From Sphingomonas glacialis (GTDB taxonomy: Bacteria; Pseudomonadota; Alphaproteobacteria; Sphingomonadales; Sphingomonadaceae), in assembly GCF_006439055.1 (NCBI RefSeq), contig NZ_RCZC01000002.1, positions 1,521,979-1,585,978 of the forward strand: a stretch of DNA of 64,000 nucleotides, read 5' to 3'. The position numbers and the translations under genes are program-made. Under the pieces are notes generated by a model. It searched no databases and was not told the DNA's origin. It saw nothing but the letters and a program-made list of their open reading frames with translations. Shown piece by piece: positions 54,238-64,000 of the stretch (position 1 is its first letter; each line of letters opens with the position of its first letter).

Positions 54238-55062
54238 TCAAATCCGCTTGTCGCCGGGATAGGCGAGCAGCAAGTCGCTCGCGGCGTCGGACGAAATCTC
54301 GCAGCGCCCGGTGAGCAGCAGGCACTCGCCCGCCTTGAACGCGACGCCATCGACCGTGCCGGAACCCGCGACCGGAACGAACCAGCCCGGAACGCCCTCG
54401 GGAAGATTGATGACGCGATGGCCGCCGGCGAAACGCTCGGTCACGAACTTGGGCCCCTCGGACAGGATCTGGTGGTCCTTGCCGTCGGAGGCGGGCGTCG
54501 GCAGCGGCACGAACGGGACCGGATCCGACACCTTGACCCCGGCATCGAGATGCAGCTCGCGATCGCTGCCGTAATCGTACAGGCGATAGGTCAGATCGAC
54601 ATTCTGCTGAACTTCGATCGTCGTGATCCCCGCGCCGATCGCATGGATCGTCCCGGCCTTGTTGTAATAGAATTCGCCCGCCTTGACCGGCTTCCAGTCA
54701 AGCAGATGCTCGATCGAGCCGTCGAGCGAGGCGGCGCGCAGTTGCTCGTGCGTCATCGGCTCGAGCGTACCGATCGCGATCGTCGAATTGGGTTCGGCGG
54801 CGAGGATCAGCCACGCCTCGTCCTTGCCGCGTGGATAGCCGGCGGCCTGCGCGGCGGCATCGTCGGGATGGACCTGGACCGAGAGCTTCTCGCTGGTGAA
54901 CAGATATTTGATCAGCAGTTCGGGTTCGCCGGCATGCGGCGTCTGGAACCACACTTCGCCGACCTTTTCGCCGCCGGGCGCGGGATCGGCAAAACCGGGC
55001 CACAAGGTGTGACGCCCCCATGGCTTTTCGACGCGTTTGGTGGCGAGCAAGATGGCAGTCAC
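54238..55062 (-). CDS. manA: Mannose-6-phosphate isomerase (type I, short form)
   Basis: This 274-residue cupin-type isomerase interconverts fructose-6-phosphate and mannose-6-phosphate. The metal-site segments are present: KYLFTSEKLSVQVHPDD, GKDEAWLILAAEPN, and AGTIHAIGAGITTIEVQQN. The length matches short class-I enzymes. A GTG start at 55062 is preferred, because CAGGAG lies 9 bases upstream and the frame upstream lacks sense for this family. It is upstream of the glycosyltransferase on the same strand. Confidence 0.9.
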   Translation of the reverse strand: MTAILLATKRVEKPWGRHTLWPGFADPAPGGEKVGEVWFQTPHAGEPELLIKYLFTSEKLSVQVHPDDAAAQAAGYPRGKDEAWLILAAEPNSTIAIGTLEPMTHEQLRAASLDGSIEHLLDWKPVKAGEFYYNKAGTIHAIGAGITTIEVQQNVDLTYRLYDYGSDRELHLDAGVKVSDPVPFVPLPTPASDGKDHQILSEGPKFVTERFAGGHRVINLPEGVPGWFVPVAGSGTVDGVAFKAGECLLLTGRCEISSDAASDLLLAYPGDKRI

Positions 55063-55177
55063 GGTTCCGATTCTCCTGTGGGGGGCTTGATACCGCCAAC
55101 GCATCGTCACGTCCAAGCGATCCGTGCGCGTTAAAAGGATTGTTCGTGCATCGGGGGTTGCGCTAAGGCTGGCGCCA

Positions 55178-56131
55178 ATGCGCACCCCCCTGCCCCGCTC
55201 GCCCTTTCTCCGCAGCCTCGCGATCGGTCTGATCGCCGCGACCGCGCTCTCCACTACGGGGTGCGCGCGCAACAAGACCAAGGGCGACATTCCCTATGTC
55301 GCGCGCGACGTCGGCACGCTCTACACCGCGGCAAGAAAGCAGCTCGACCAGCGCAACTACAAGATCGCGGCGGCACTGTTCGACGAGGTCGAGCGGCAGC
55401 ATCCTTACTCGGTCTGGGCGCGCCGCGCGCAGCTGATGAGCGCGTTCAGCTACTATCTGGCGCATGATTACACCGCCTCGATCCAGTCGGCGCAGCGCTT
55501 CCTGACGGTCCATCCCGGCAACCGCGACGCGCCCTACGCCTATTATCTCGTCTCGCTCGGCTATTACGAGCAGATCAGCGACGTCACGCGCGACCAGAAG
55601 ATCACGCAGCAGGCGCTCGATTCGCTCGGCGAGCTGATGCGCCGCTATCCCAATTCGCGCTATGCCGCCGATGCGCGGCTGAAGGTCGATCTGGTCCGCG
55701 ACCATCTCGCCGGCAAGGAAATGGAGATCGGGCGCTTCTACGAAGTGCGCGGGCAGTGGCTCGCCGCCAACGGCCGCTTCCGCAAGGTGGTCGAGGAATA
55801 TCAGACGACGACGCACACGCCCGAGGCGCTGATGCGGATGACCGAGACCTATCTCGCGCTCGGCGTGCCAGACGAGGCGCGCAAGTCGGCCGCGGTGCTC
55901 GGCGCGAACTATCCCGGCACGCAGTGGTATGAGCGCGCCTACAAGCTCAGCAACGAGCATCCCCCGGTTTCGGTCGCAGCGCTCGCGCCGGGCCAGTTGA
56001 TCGTCCCCGACAAGAAGAGCGTTGCCGATTCGATCCCGGGCAAGAGCAACGACATCAAGCGCGACACCAGCGCAGCCGCCCCGATCGGCGGCGGATCGGG
56101 CACCAACCCGGGCAACCCGAACCCGAACTGA
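55178..56131 (+). CDS. bamD: Outer-membrane assembly lipoprotein BamD
   Basis: This 317-residue lipoprotein has a signal and lipobox (LSTTGCARN, Cys ~28) followed by about five TPRs. LYTAARKQLDQRNYKIAAALFDEVERQHPYS and FLTVHPGNRDAPYAYYL are diagnostic when read in parts. BamD supports folding of outer-membrane barrels with BamA. A disordered Gly/Asn/Pro tail closes the protein. The start is the ATG at 55178. It lies before recN, the familiar alphaproteobacterial order. Confidence 0.94.
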   Translation: MRTPLPRSPFLRSLAIGLIAATALSTTGCARNKTKGDIPYVARDVGTLYTAARKQLDQRNYKIAAALFDEVERQHPYSVWARRAQLMSAFSYYLAHDYTASIQSAQRFLTVHPGNRDAPYAYYLVSLGYYEQISDVTRDQKITQQALDSLGELMRRYPNSRYAADARLKVDLVRDHLAGKEMEIGRFYEVRGQWLAANGRFRKVVEEYQTTTHTPEALMRMTETYLALGVPDEARKSAAVLGANYPGTQWYERAYKLSNEHPPVSVAALAPGQLIVPDKKSVADSIPGKSNDIKRDTSAAAPIGGGSGTNPGNPNPN

Positions 56132-56207
56132 GCCGCACCGACGCCTGTGCGCGCAAAAAGAACGTTACCGGAACGCGGTCAACTCGGCTAAAGGGTAAGG
56201 TGACCCC

Positions 56208-57872
56208 ATGCTGATTTCCCTCGCCATTCGCGACGTCGTGCTGATCGAGGCGCTGGACCTGCAGTTCGGGCAGGGCCTCGGCGTGCTGACGGGCGAGACG
56301 GGCGCGGGCAAATCGATCCTGCTCGACGCGCTCGGGCTCGCGCTCGGTGCGCGTGGCGAGGCCGGGCTCGTGCGGCAGGGCGCGACGCAGGCGATCGTCA
56401 CCGCGACCTTCGACACGCCCGAAGCCGACGGACCGATCGTCGCTCTGCTCACCGAAAACGGGCTCGAGCTCGACCCCGGCGAGCCGCTGATGATCCGCCG
56501 CATCGTCAAGGCTGATGGCGGCAGCCGCGCCTTCGTCAACGATCAGCCCGCCTCGGCCGGGCTGCTGCGCGAACTCGCGCCGTATCTCGTCGAGATCCAC
56601 GGCCAGCATGACGATCGCGGGCTGCTCAACGCGCGCGGCCACCGTGCGCTGCTCGACGCGTTCGGGCGCGTCGCGGCGGGATCGACCGCGGCGAGCTACA
56701 AGGCGTGGCGGGATGCCGAGGCCGCAATCGCCAGCGCCCGCGCGACGATCGACACCGCAGCGCGCGACCGCGAGTGGCTCGAACATGCTGTCGGCGAATT
56801 GCGCGCGCTCGCGCCCGAGCCCGGCGAGGAGGAGGCGCTCGCCGATCGCCGCCGCACGATGCAGCGCTCGGAAAAGATCGCCGAGGACCTGCTCGCGATC
56901 GAGAATTGGCTCGAAGGCTCGGACGGCGGCCTTGCGCAGCTGCGCCAGGCGGCGCGCGTGCTCGAACGGATCGCAGAGGATCATACCGCGCTCGCCGATG
57001 CGCTCGCCGCGGTCGATCGCGCGGTGATCGAGGGCGCGGTCGCCGAGGAGCGGTTGCGCGAGGCCAAGACCGACCTGTGGTTCGATCCCGCCAGCCTCGA
57101 AGACGACGAGACGCGGCTGTTCGAACTGCGCGCGATGGCGCGCAAGCACCGCGTCCAGCCCGATGAGCTCGCCGAGCTGGCGAGCGAGCTTGAGGCCAAG
57201 CTCGCCGCGCTCGAGGCCGGCGAAGAGGGTCTCGCCGCGCTAGAGGCGAAGCTGGCCAAGGCGCGCACCGCCTATGACACCGCCGCCGCTGCGCTGACCA
57301 AGGCGCGCACCGCGGCCGCGCTGCAGCTCGATGCCGCAGTGAAGGGCGAGCTTGTGCCGCTCAAGCTCGATGCCGCGCGCTTCCGCACCGTCGTCGCGCC
57401 TGCCCCGGCCGAGGCGTGGTCGGCGGCGGGCAAGGACCGCGTCGAGTTCGAGATTTCGACCAACCCCGGCGCGCCCTTCGCGCCTTTGGTCAAGATCGCG
57501 TCGGGCGGCGAATTGTCGCGCTTCATCCTCGCGCTGAAGGTCGCGCTCGCCGAGCAGGGCGGGGCTGCGACGATGATCTTCGACGAGATCGACCGCGGCG
57601 TCGGCGGTGCCGTGGCGAGCGCGATCGGCGAGCGACTCGCGCGGCTCGCTGACGCCACGCAATTGCTCGTCGTCACGCACAGCCCGCAGGTCGCTGCGCG
57701 CGGCGGGCATCATTTGCTGATCGCCAAGCGCCACGACGGTGTGGTCACGCGCACCGGCGTGACCGCGCTCGACATCGACCAGCGCCGCGAGGAAATCGCG
57801 CGGATGCTATCGGGCGCGACGATCACGCCAGAGGCCCGCGCGCAAGCGGAACGGCTGATCGAGACGGCGTAG
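56208..57872 (+). CDS. recN: DNA repair protein RecN
   Basis: This 554-residue SMC-like ATPase takes part in double-strand-break repair. Walker A is GETGAGKSILLDALGL (~30-38); coiled-coil arms occupy ~150-370. The C-terminal lobe has the signature KIASGGELSRFILALKVAL and Walker B ATMIFDEIDRGVGG (~459). The length is typical. It follows bamD with 76 bp between and is followed by an inverted repeat of the GTCACCCCGG family. Confidence 0.96.
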   Translation: MLISLAIRDVVLIEALDLQFGQGLGVLTGETGAGKSILLDALGLALGARGEAGLVRQGATQAIVTATFDTPEADGPIVALLTENGLELDPGEPLMIRRIVKADGGSRAFVNDQPASAGLLRELAPYLVEIHGQHDDRGLLNARGHRALLDAFGRVAAGSTAASYKAWRDAEAAIASARATIDTAARDREWLEHAVGELRALAPEPGEEEALADRRRTMQRSEKIAEDLLAIENWLEGSDGGLAQLRQAARVLERIAEDHTALADALAAVDRAVIEGAVAEERLREAKTDLWFDPASLEDDETRLFELRAMARKHRVQPDELAELASELEAKLAALEAGEEGLAALEAKLAKARTAYDTAAAALTKARTAAALQLDAAVKGELVPLKLDAARFRTVVAPAPAEAWSAAGKDRVEFEISTNPGAPFAPLVKIASGGELSRFILALKVALAEQGGAATMIFDEIDRGVGGAVASAIGERLARLADATQLLVVTHSPQVAARGGHHLLIAKRHDGVVTRTGVTALDIDQRREEIARMLSGATITPEARAQAERLIETA

Positions 57873-57911
57873 ACTTCGGTCCGAAGACCGGATCGGAAGC
57901 CGTCCTCCCTT

Positions 57912-58008
57912 CGTCACCCCGGCCTCGTGCCGGGGCCCACCGGGACGCGCATGCTGCGCGGGCAGGATGCGCGGCACGGTGGACCCCGGCACAAGGCCGG
58001 GGTGACGG
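57912..58008. repeat. Long inverted repeat, copy C (GTCACCCCGG family)
   Basis: CGTCACCCCGGCCTCGTGCC and GGCACAAGGCCGGGGTGACG enclose GGGGCCCACCG and CGGTGGACCCC. The inner spacer differs from copies A and B. It is located between recN and a convergent small gene. Confidence 0.8.
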
Positions 58009-58031
58009 CGATGGAGAAGGGCGGCGCCCCC

Positions 58032-58364
58032 TCAGAACGGCATCGTCACCGTGAACATGATCCGCTTGGCGACCTTTCCATCGGTCGTTCCGCCCGGCTC
58101 GGCATGGAGATTGCCGCGCGCGCCCTTGCCGAGATCGATCCCGATCCCGGGCCCACCGACCTCGGCATATTTTTCCGGCAGCGGGTGCACACGATACTGT
58201 TCGCCCGCATCGCGCTTGCCGCACACGACGATGTCGCGCGACGGCTCGGTGCTCGAACACCCGCCGGGATGCCACCGCGCCGGCAAATCGACACTCACAC
58301 GCCGATCGGCGGGAGGATCGGGCGGCACGCTCGTTTGCAGCGCCAGTAGGATCATCAAGATCAT
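58032..58364 (-). CDS. Small exported hypothetical protein
   Basis: This 110-residue product has a short hydrophobic start (MILMILLALQTSV) that looks like a signal peptide, followed by a Pro/Asp-rich linker. A domain with two cysteines (GGCSSTEPSRDIVVCGKRD) comes next, and the C-terminus is VAKRIMFTVTMPF. I recognise similar short sphingomonad proteins but no function. The start at 58364 is favoured by the signal segment; an upstream frame reaches 58442. Confidence 0.7.
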   Translation of the reverse strand: MILMILLALQTSVPPDPPADRRVSVDLPARWHPGGCSSTEPSRDIVVCGKRDAGEQYRVHPLPEKYAEVGGPGIGIDLGKGARGNLHAEPGGTTDGKVAKRIMFTVTMPF

Positions 58365-58712
58365 CGCACACCACCTCCGCCTCGACGCCACGATGCTATA
58401 CACAACCCACCGCGCGTAAAGCCCGCGACATTTGCGGAACACTCTGCTATACGCTCCGCATCGCGCGGTTCCATTTGAGCGACGCGCGACTGAGAGACCC
58501 CCTGCGCTCCCGCTTGCATCGCATCGGACGCGCGTTCTGGTTCTTCTGTTTACCCTGTTTCGTCACCCTGCCCGCTGCGGACTCTCCGCGCGCGGGTGAC
58601 ACCATGATCGGATGCGCCGGCCGGGGCCGGACGTCGCATCCGTCTTTGATCTCGGCCCCACTCCGCTGCTTTCGCACGCGTTGCGCGGCGATCCGGCACT
58701 AAGGAATACACT
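58365..58712 (+). other. Promoter and leader region of the cold-shock gene
   Basis: There is no supported gene in these 348 bp. Long 5' leaders are usual for cold-shock genes and can fold as temperature-responsive structures. GGAAC at 58436 has no matching CGTT element, so an EcfG promoter is not supported. Confidence 0.4.
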
Positions 58713-58919
58713 ATGGCTATCGGCACCGTTAAGTTCTTCAACGCCGACAAGGGTTACGGTTTCATTGCGCCTGAGGGCGGCGGCGGCGATGCGTTCGTCC
58801 ATATCAGCGCGGTCGAAGCCGCCGGCATGGCGACGCTCGATCGCGACCAGCGCGTTTCGTACGAGCTGGAAGAGGATCGCCGCGGCAAGGTCTCGGCCGT
58901 CCGTCTCGCCCAAGCCTGA
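58713..58919 (+). CDS. cspA: Cold-shock domain protein
   Basis: This 68-residue single CSD protein contains RNP1 (GYGFIAP) and RNP2 (DAFVHISAV) motifs, and the start GTVKFFNADKG. It binds single-stranded RNA/DNA and acts as an RNA chaperone. A strong intrinsic terminator follows directly, and a long leader precedes it. Confidence 0.96.
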   Translation: MAIGTVKFFNADKGYGFIAPEGGGGDAFVHISAVEAAGMATLDRDQRVSYELEEDRRGKVSAVRLAQA

Positions 58920-58928
58920 CGCGATTTT

Positions 58929-58962
58929 GGGGTGTCGCCAGCCGGCGGCACCCCTTTTATTT
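58929..58962 (+). terminator. cspA: Intrinsic terminator of the cold-shock gene
   Basis: GGGGTG...CACCCC with inner GCCGGC pairing forms a stem, followed by TTTTATTT. It lies 9 bp after the stop codon. Confidence 0.85.
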
Positions 58963-58990
58963 GGCCCCTCCCTCGATCAGGAGACCTCCG

Positions 58991-59215
58991 ACGAACACCA
59001 CCGCCATCTTCTATCGCGACCGCGCCCGCCAGGCCGAGTCCGAAGCTGCCACCGCCACGCTCGACAACGTCCGCACGCGCCATCTGCGCGCCGCCAAGGC
59101 CTGGGACGAAATGGCGACCCGCGCCGAAAAGACCGCCGAGCGCAAGTCGACCAACGAAGAAGCCAAGCTTGCGGCCGAGATGACCGAGGATGACGACGAG
59201 GTCGTAACCCCCTAG
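58991..59215 (+). CDS. Small helical hypothetical protein, start codon unclear
   Basis: The frame encodes TNTTAIFYRDRARQAESEAA and a long, strongly charged helix ending in an Asp/Glu-rich tail. The sequence pattern (YRDRARQAE...LRAAKAWDEMA) is conserved in small sphingomonad proteins. No ATG, GTG or suitably placed TTG is available. AGGAG at 58980-58984 lies 6 bases before an ACG at 58991, so ACG may be the start, or a mutated ATG. The TTG at 58961 lacks a Shine-Dalgarno and lies in the terminator. Function is unknown. Confidence 0.55.
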   Translation, partial: TNTTAIFYRDRARQAESEAATATLDNVRTRHLRAAKAWDEMATRAEKTAERKSTNEEAKLAAEMTEDDDEVVTP

Positions 59216-59465
59216 CGGCGGATGGCCGCTAGCGACCCCGTCCGGACATCGCGACCCGCGAAGCGCGTGTCGCGTGCTTGGCCCGATTGACCCCAAGACG
59301 CGGTATGTACAACGGTGATCGTTCCGTTTTTCCACCAATGCGTTCGTGCAGCCCCGACAATTTCAAAGCGCGTTCCGGTCCACATCATGAACGCAACGTG
59401 TAGGACAGCGCCGCGTCCGCTTTCGCCCAATTGCAGCCGTCCCAGACTGATGACATCCTAGCAGA

Positions 59466-59672
59466 GTGGAATTTGCTTTTTGGCTCCTGCTGCTCTTTTT
59501 TGTGCCCGCGCTGATCCTGTGGTCGCCCGTGTTCGCGTTGGCTTGCTGGCGGTTTCGCGAGGGAAAATTCCGACATTACGCGTGGGTATGGGCATGGATG
59601 CTTCCTGCCTCCGCTACAGTCGTGCTTCTCGGATTGACGGGGTTCATCGGCGACGTGTTCGGCTCGGCATGA
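59466..59672 (+). CDS. Small membrane protein (68 residues)
   Basis: Two hydrophobic segments (FAFWLLLLFFVPALILW and WMLPASATVVLLGLTGFIG) flank a basic loop. It starts with GTG at 59466. The region is less GC-rich than its surroundings, so the gene may be acquired. No family is recognised. Confidence 0.5.
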   Translation: MEFAFWLLLLFFVPALILWSPVFALACWRFREGKFRHYAWVWAWMLPASATVVLLGLTGFIGDVFGSA

Positions 59673-59699
59673 CACTCAGATGTCAATGTCTGCTTCCTG

Positions 59700-60005
59700 T
59701 CATTGGGCTTCCTGTTGAAACACGATGTTCAATCTGTCGGCACGCCTAATAAGCTCTTGATCCCCTGATCGCGCAGCAAAATCGAGCATAGCATCTAGGA
59801 GATCAGAGCCCAATAATTGCCGAGTTTCGGCAGTTTCCAACAAAGCCCACGCCTTCTCATACTCCGCGAAGGCTCCTTCGAAGTCGCGTTGATGATCCGC
59901 TTTGTAGTCGCCCTCGATTACAAAATGACATACAGCTTGGTAGTTCTCGGAACCGATTTCGGTCACGATCTTGCCCTGCGCTTCCGTTTTAGCGGTGGGC
60001 GTCAT
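59700..60005 (-). CDS. Hypothetical soluble protein with TPR-like segment
   Basis: This protein of about 101 residues starts from the ATG at 60005. It contains helices resembling a TPR pair (DFEGAFAEYEKAWALLE and DLLDAMLDFAARSGDQELIR). Alternative ATGs at 60029, 60119 and 60146 would lengthen it; the last two overlap the ligA start. The lower GC suggests recent acquisition. No function can be assigned. Confidence 0.5.
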   Translation of the reverse strand: MTPTAKTEAQGKIVTEIGSENYQAVCHFVIEGDYKADHQRDFEGAFAEYEKAWALLETAETRQLLGSDLLDAMLDFAARSGDQELIRRADRLNIVFQQEAQ

Positions 60006-60108
60006 GGTGCTTCGCTGCCATCGTATCATGTCCGGTTTCCACCAGTTATCGCTATTCGTTCTCTCTACGTCGCGCCACGCCTTGATGCCGCCCCCCGCTC
60101 TCCGGTAA

Positions 60109-62253
<2,145 letters not shown>

Positions 62254-62294
62254 GTCCGTACAAACCCGCCTGCTAAACTGTGATGCTAATATGC

Positions 62295-62314
62295 AACGGT
62301 TCCCGACCGTTTTT
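62295..62314 (+). terminator. ligA: Intrinsic terminator of ligA
   Basis: AACGGT, loop TCCCG, and ACCGTT, then TTT, in a plausible position 40 bp after the stop. The stem is short (6 bp). Confidence 0.6.
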
Positions 62315-62443
62315 AACGGGAGGTGAACAGTCTGCATGACTTGTCATCGAACAGAAATATAACAGGTGCAGGGGCTCCGATCGATGGAGCGTGACGGCCA
62401 CAGGCCGAGCGCTGACGATCACGATATTCTGTGGGGAACAAGC

Positions 62444-64000
62444 ATGAAGATGAAGCTATTCACTGGCGTGGCCTTTGCCGCGATCCTGGTACCGGGCGTA
62501 GCCTTCGCACAGTCGACGGGTTCGACCGATTTCGACGGCGGCACCGACATCGTCGTCACCGGCACCAAGGCGAACAAGGGTGGCATCACCGTTCCCGACG
62601 TTCCCAAGACGCGCATCACCGTCGGTGCGGATACGATCAGCCGCCAGCGCCCCGGCCAGACCGTCAACGAGATCATCAACCTCGTCCCCGGCGTCAGCTT
62701 CCAGAATAACGATGCGACCGGCGCGGCCGGCGGTACCTTCACGATCCGCGGTTTCGACAGCTCGCGCATTTCGCAGACGCTAGACGGTGTTCCGCTCAAC
62801 GACACCGGCAACTACGCAATCTATTCGAACCAGCAGCAGGATCCCGAGACGCTCGACTCGATCAGCGTCAACCTCGGTTCGACCGACGTCGACAGCCCGA
62901 CCGCTTCGGCCGTCGGCGGCACCGTCAACATCCGCACGCGCAAGCCGACGCAAGAATTCAGCGCAATGATGAGCGGCACCTACGGCACCTATCTCGGCCA
63001 GGGCGACCCGCTCAACCGCTCGATCTACCGCGTCTATGGCTCGGTCGACACCGGCGAGATCGCGCACACTGGCGTCCGCGCCTTCTTCACGGGTTCGAGC
63101 ATCAGCGCCGACAACCCCTTCAGCAACTATTCGCGCCTGAAGAAGCAGCAGTATAACGCGCGCATCTTCAAGGATCTCGGCGACAATGGCGACTTCCTGT
63201 CGCTCGCTGGCCAGTGGAACGAGAACCGCAACAACTTCCTCGGCTCGGTGCCGCTGCGCAACGATGTGGTGCAGAGCCCGACCAACCCACTCGCGCGCGT
63301 CGTCGGCCCGAACTCGAACAACCGCGCACCGCTGACCGGTGCCGAGCGCTTCTACAACATCAACTATCCCTGCACGATCGGCGGCGCGACCCCCGGCCTC
63401 AACACCGCCGGCGCCGCCTGCGGCACCGAGTTCGACCGTCGCTTCAACCCGTCAAACACCGGCAACGTCCGCTTTGGATCGCGCTTCACACTCACCCCGA
63501 AGCTCGTGCTCACGGTCGACGCCAGCTATCAGTACACCAAGGCTAATGGCGGCGGCACGGTCTCGCTGCTGGAAGGCTGCGGCAACCTCGGCAGCACGAC
63601 GAACCGCGCCTGCGGTCCGACCAGCGTACTCGGCGTGATCAACACGACGGGCAACACCGGTAACGGTTCGCCCGGCGGCTTCGGCTATTACACCGGTCGC
63701 GATCTCAACGGCGACGGCGTGATCAGCCCGACGACCAGCGTGCTCGCCATCGCTCCGAGCCAGACCCAGACCCGCCGCTTCGTCGGCGTCGCCGGTCTCG
63801 CTTACGAGTTCGACGAGAACAACCGCGTCCGCATCGCCTATACCGGCGACTATGGCCGTCATCGCCAGACCGGCGAAGCAGGCTTCCTATCGACCAATGG
63901 CACCCCGCTCGACGTGTTCCCGGTTAACAACGGAATCCGCGACGCAACGGGCGCGCTGATCGAGAAGCGCAACCGCAAGTCGCTCGCGATCCTCAACCAG
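62444..64000 (+). CDS. Partial TonB-dependent receptor (runs off right edge)
   Basis: The frame is open from ATG 62444 (GTGGGGAAC upstream) to the window end, giving 519 residues. A signal peptide (MKMKLFTGVAFAAILVPGVAFA) is followed by a TonB-box-like DIVVTG and a plug domain (~35-165) with NEIINLVPGVSF and FTIRGFDSSRISQTLDGVP. The barrel then begins, with Asn/Gly-rich loops and a probable disulfide in NYPCTIGG...AACGTEF. The domain pattern resembles the large sphingomonad TonB receptors; the cargo is unknown. The C-terminus lies outside the window. Confidence 0.93.
   Translation, partial: MKMKLFTGVAFAAILVPGVAFAQSTGSTDFDGGTDIVVTGTKANKGGITVPDVPKTRITVGADTISRQRPGQTVNEIINLVPGVSFQNNDATGAAGGTFTIRGFDSSRISQTLDGVPLNDTGNYAIYSNQQQDPETLDSISVNLGSTDVDSPTASAVGGTVNIRTRKPTQEFSAMMSGTYGTYLGQGDPLNRSIYRVYGSVDTGEIAHTGVRAFFTGSSISADNPFSNYSRLKKQQYNARIFKDLGDNGDFLSLAGQWNENRNNFLGSVPLRNDVVQSPTNPLARVVGPNSNNRAPLTGAERFYNINYPCTIGGATPGLNTAGAACGTEFDRRFNPSNTGNVRFGSRFTLTPKLVLTVDASYQYTKANGGGTVSLLEGCGNLGSTTNRACGPTSVLGVINTTGNTGNGSPGGFGYYTGRDLNGDGVISPTTSVLAIAPSQTQTRRFVGVAGLAYEFDENNRVRIAYTGDYGRHRQTGEAGFLSTNGTPLDVFPVNNGIRDATGALIEKRNRKSLAILNQ

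Overview
The window is a 64 kb stretch of GC-rich alphaproteobacterial chromosome. The gene content points to a sphingomonad: a 180-kDa type NAD-glutamate dehydrogenase behind a PAS-domain protein, RNase E ending in a Gly-Trp-Trp motif, yajC-secD-secF followed by an Mth938-like gene, bamD-recN-ligA order, two large TonB-dependent receptors and glycine-zipper surface proteins. The taxon is inferred from protein resemblance and gene order only; no marker such as 16S rRNA is present.

Layout. (1) 1-6321 is the right end of an integrated element next to tRNA-Thr(CGT). It holds a P4-type tyrosine integrase, a frameshifted nuclease relic, a 1009-residue protein with an N-terminal RelA/SpoT alarmone-synthetase-like domain, and a zinc-ribbon protein that runs off the left edge. 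(2) 6520-12527: PAS protein and NAD-GDH. (3) 12659-17987: a tightly coupled iron operon (Fiu-type receptor, SEL1-repeat protein, PiuC hydroxylase, PepSY membrane protein) with Fur boxes that lie inside or beside the 3' end of an upstream ribbon-helix-helix gene. (4) 18115-27111: membrane protein, CobT, an SDR reductase, acetyl-CoA synthetase, RNase E. (5) 27579-38274: cell-wall amidase, PBP1a, release factor 2, a lipoprotein methyltransferase, a RadC-like protein, thyA-hemerythrin-folA, a dipeptidase, ribF. (6) 38275-41709: a structured gene-free stretch, then a stress-type cluster of glycine-zipper proteins around an OsmC protein, with EcfG-like promoter elements. (7) 41815-47464: crcB-rluC-PaiB-like-HAD-small membrane protein, a GAF-PAS-GGDEF protein, a hemerythrin and tRNA-Pro(GGG). 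(8) 47531-53009: Sec accessory operon and a DUF3089 hydrolase. (9) 52995-57872: glycosyltransferase, mannose-6-phosphate isomerase, bamD, recN. (10) 58032-62253: small genes including a cold-shock protein, then ligA. (11) 62444-64000: the 5' part of a second TonB receptor.

Most of the window is ordinary core chromosome. The element at the left end is the part most likely to hold something new: a large RelA/SpoT-domain fusion followed by a zinc-ribbon protein, both beside an integrase, looks like a nucleotide-toxin type defence or toxin module. That is inference. Dispersed long inverted repeats sit at three convergent gene ends and two co-directional junctions. Very long antisense reading frames opposite gdhB, rne, mrcA/prfB, ribF, secDF and ligA are composition artefacts and are not annotated.
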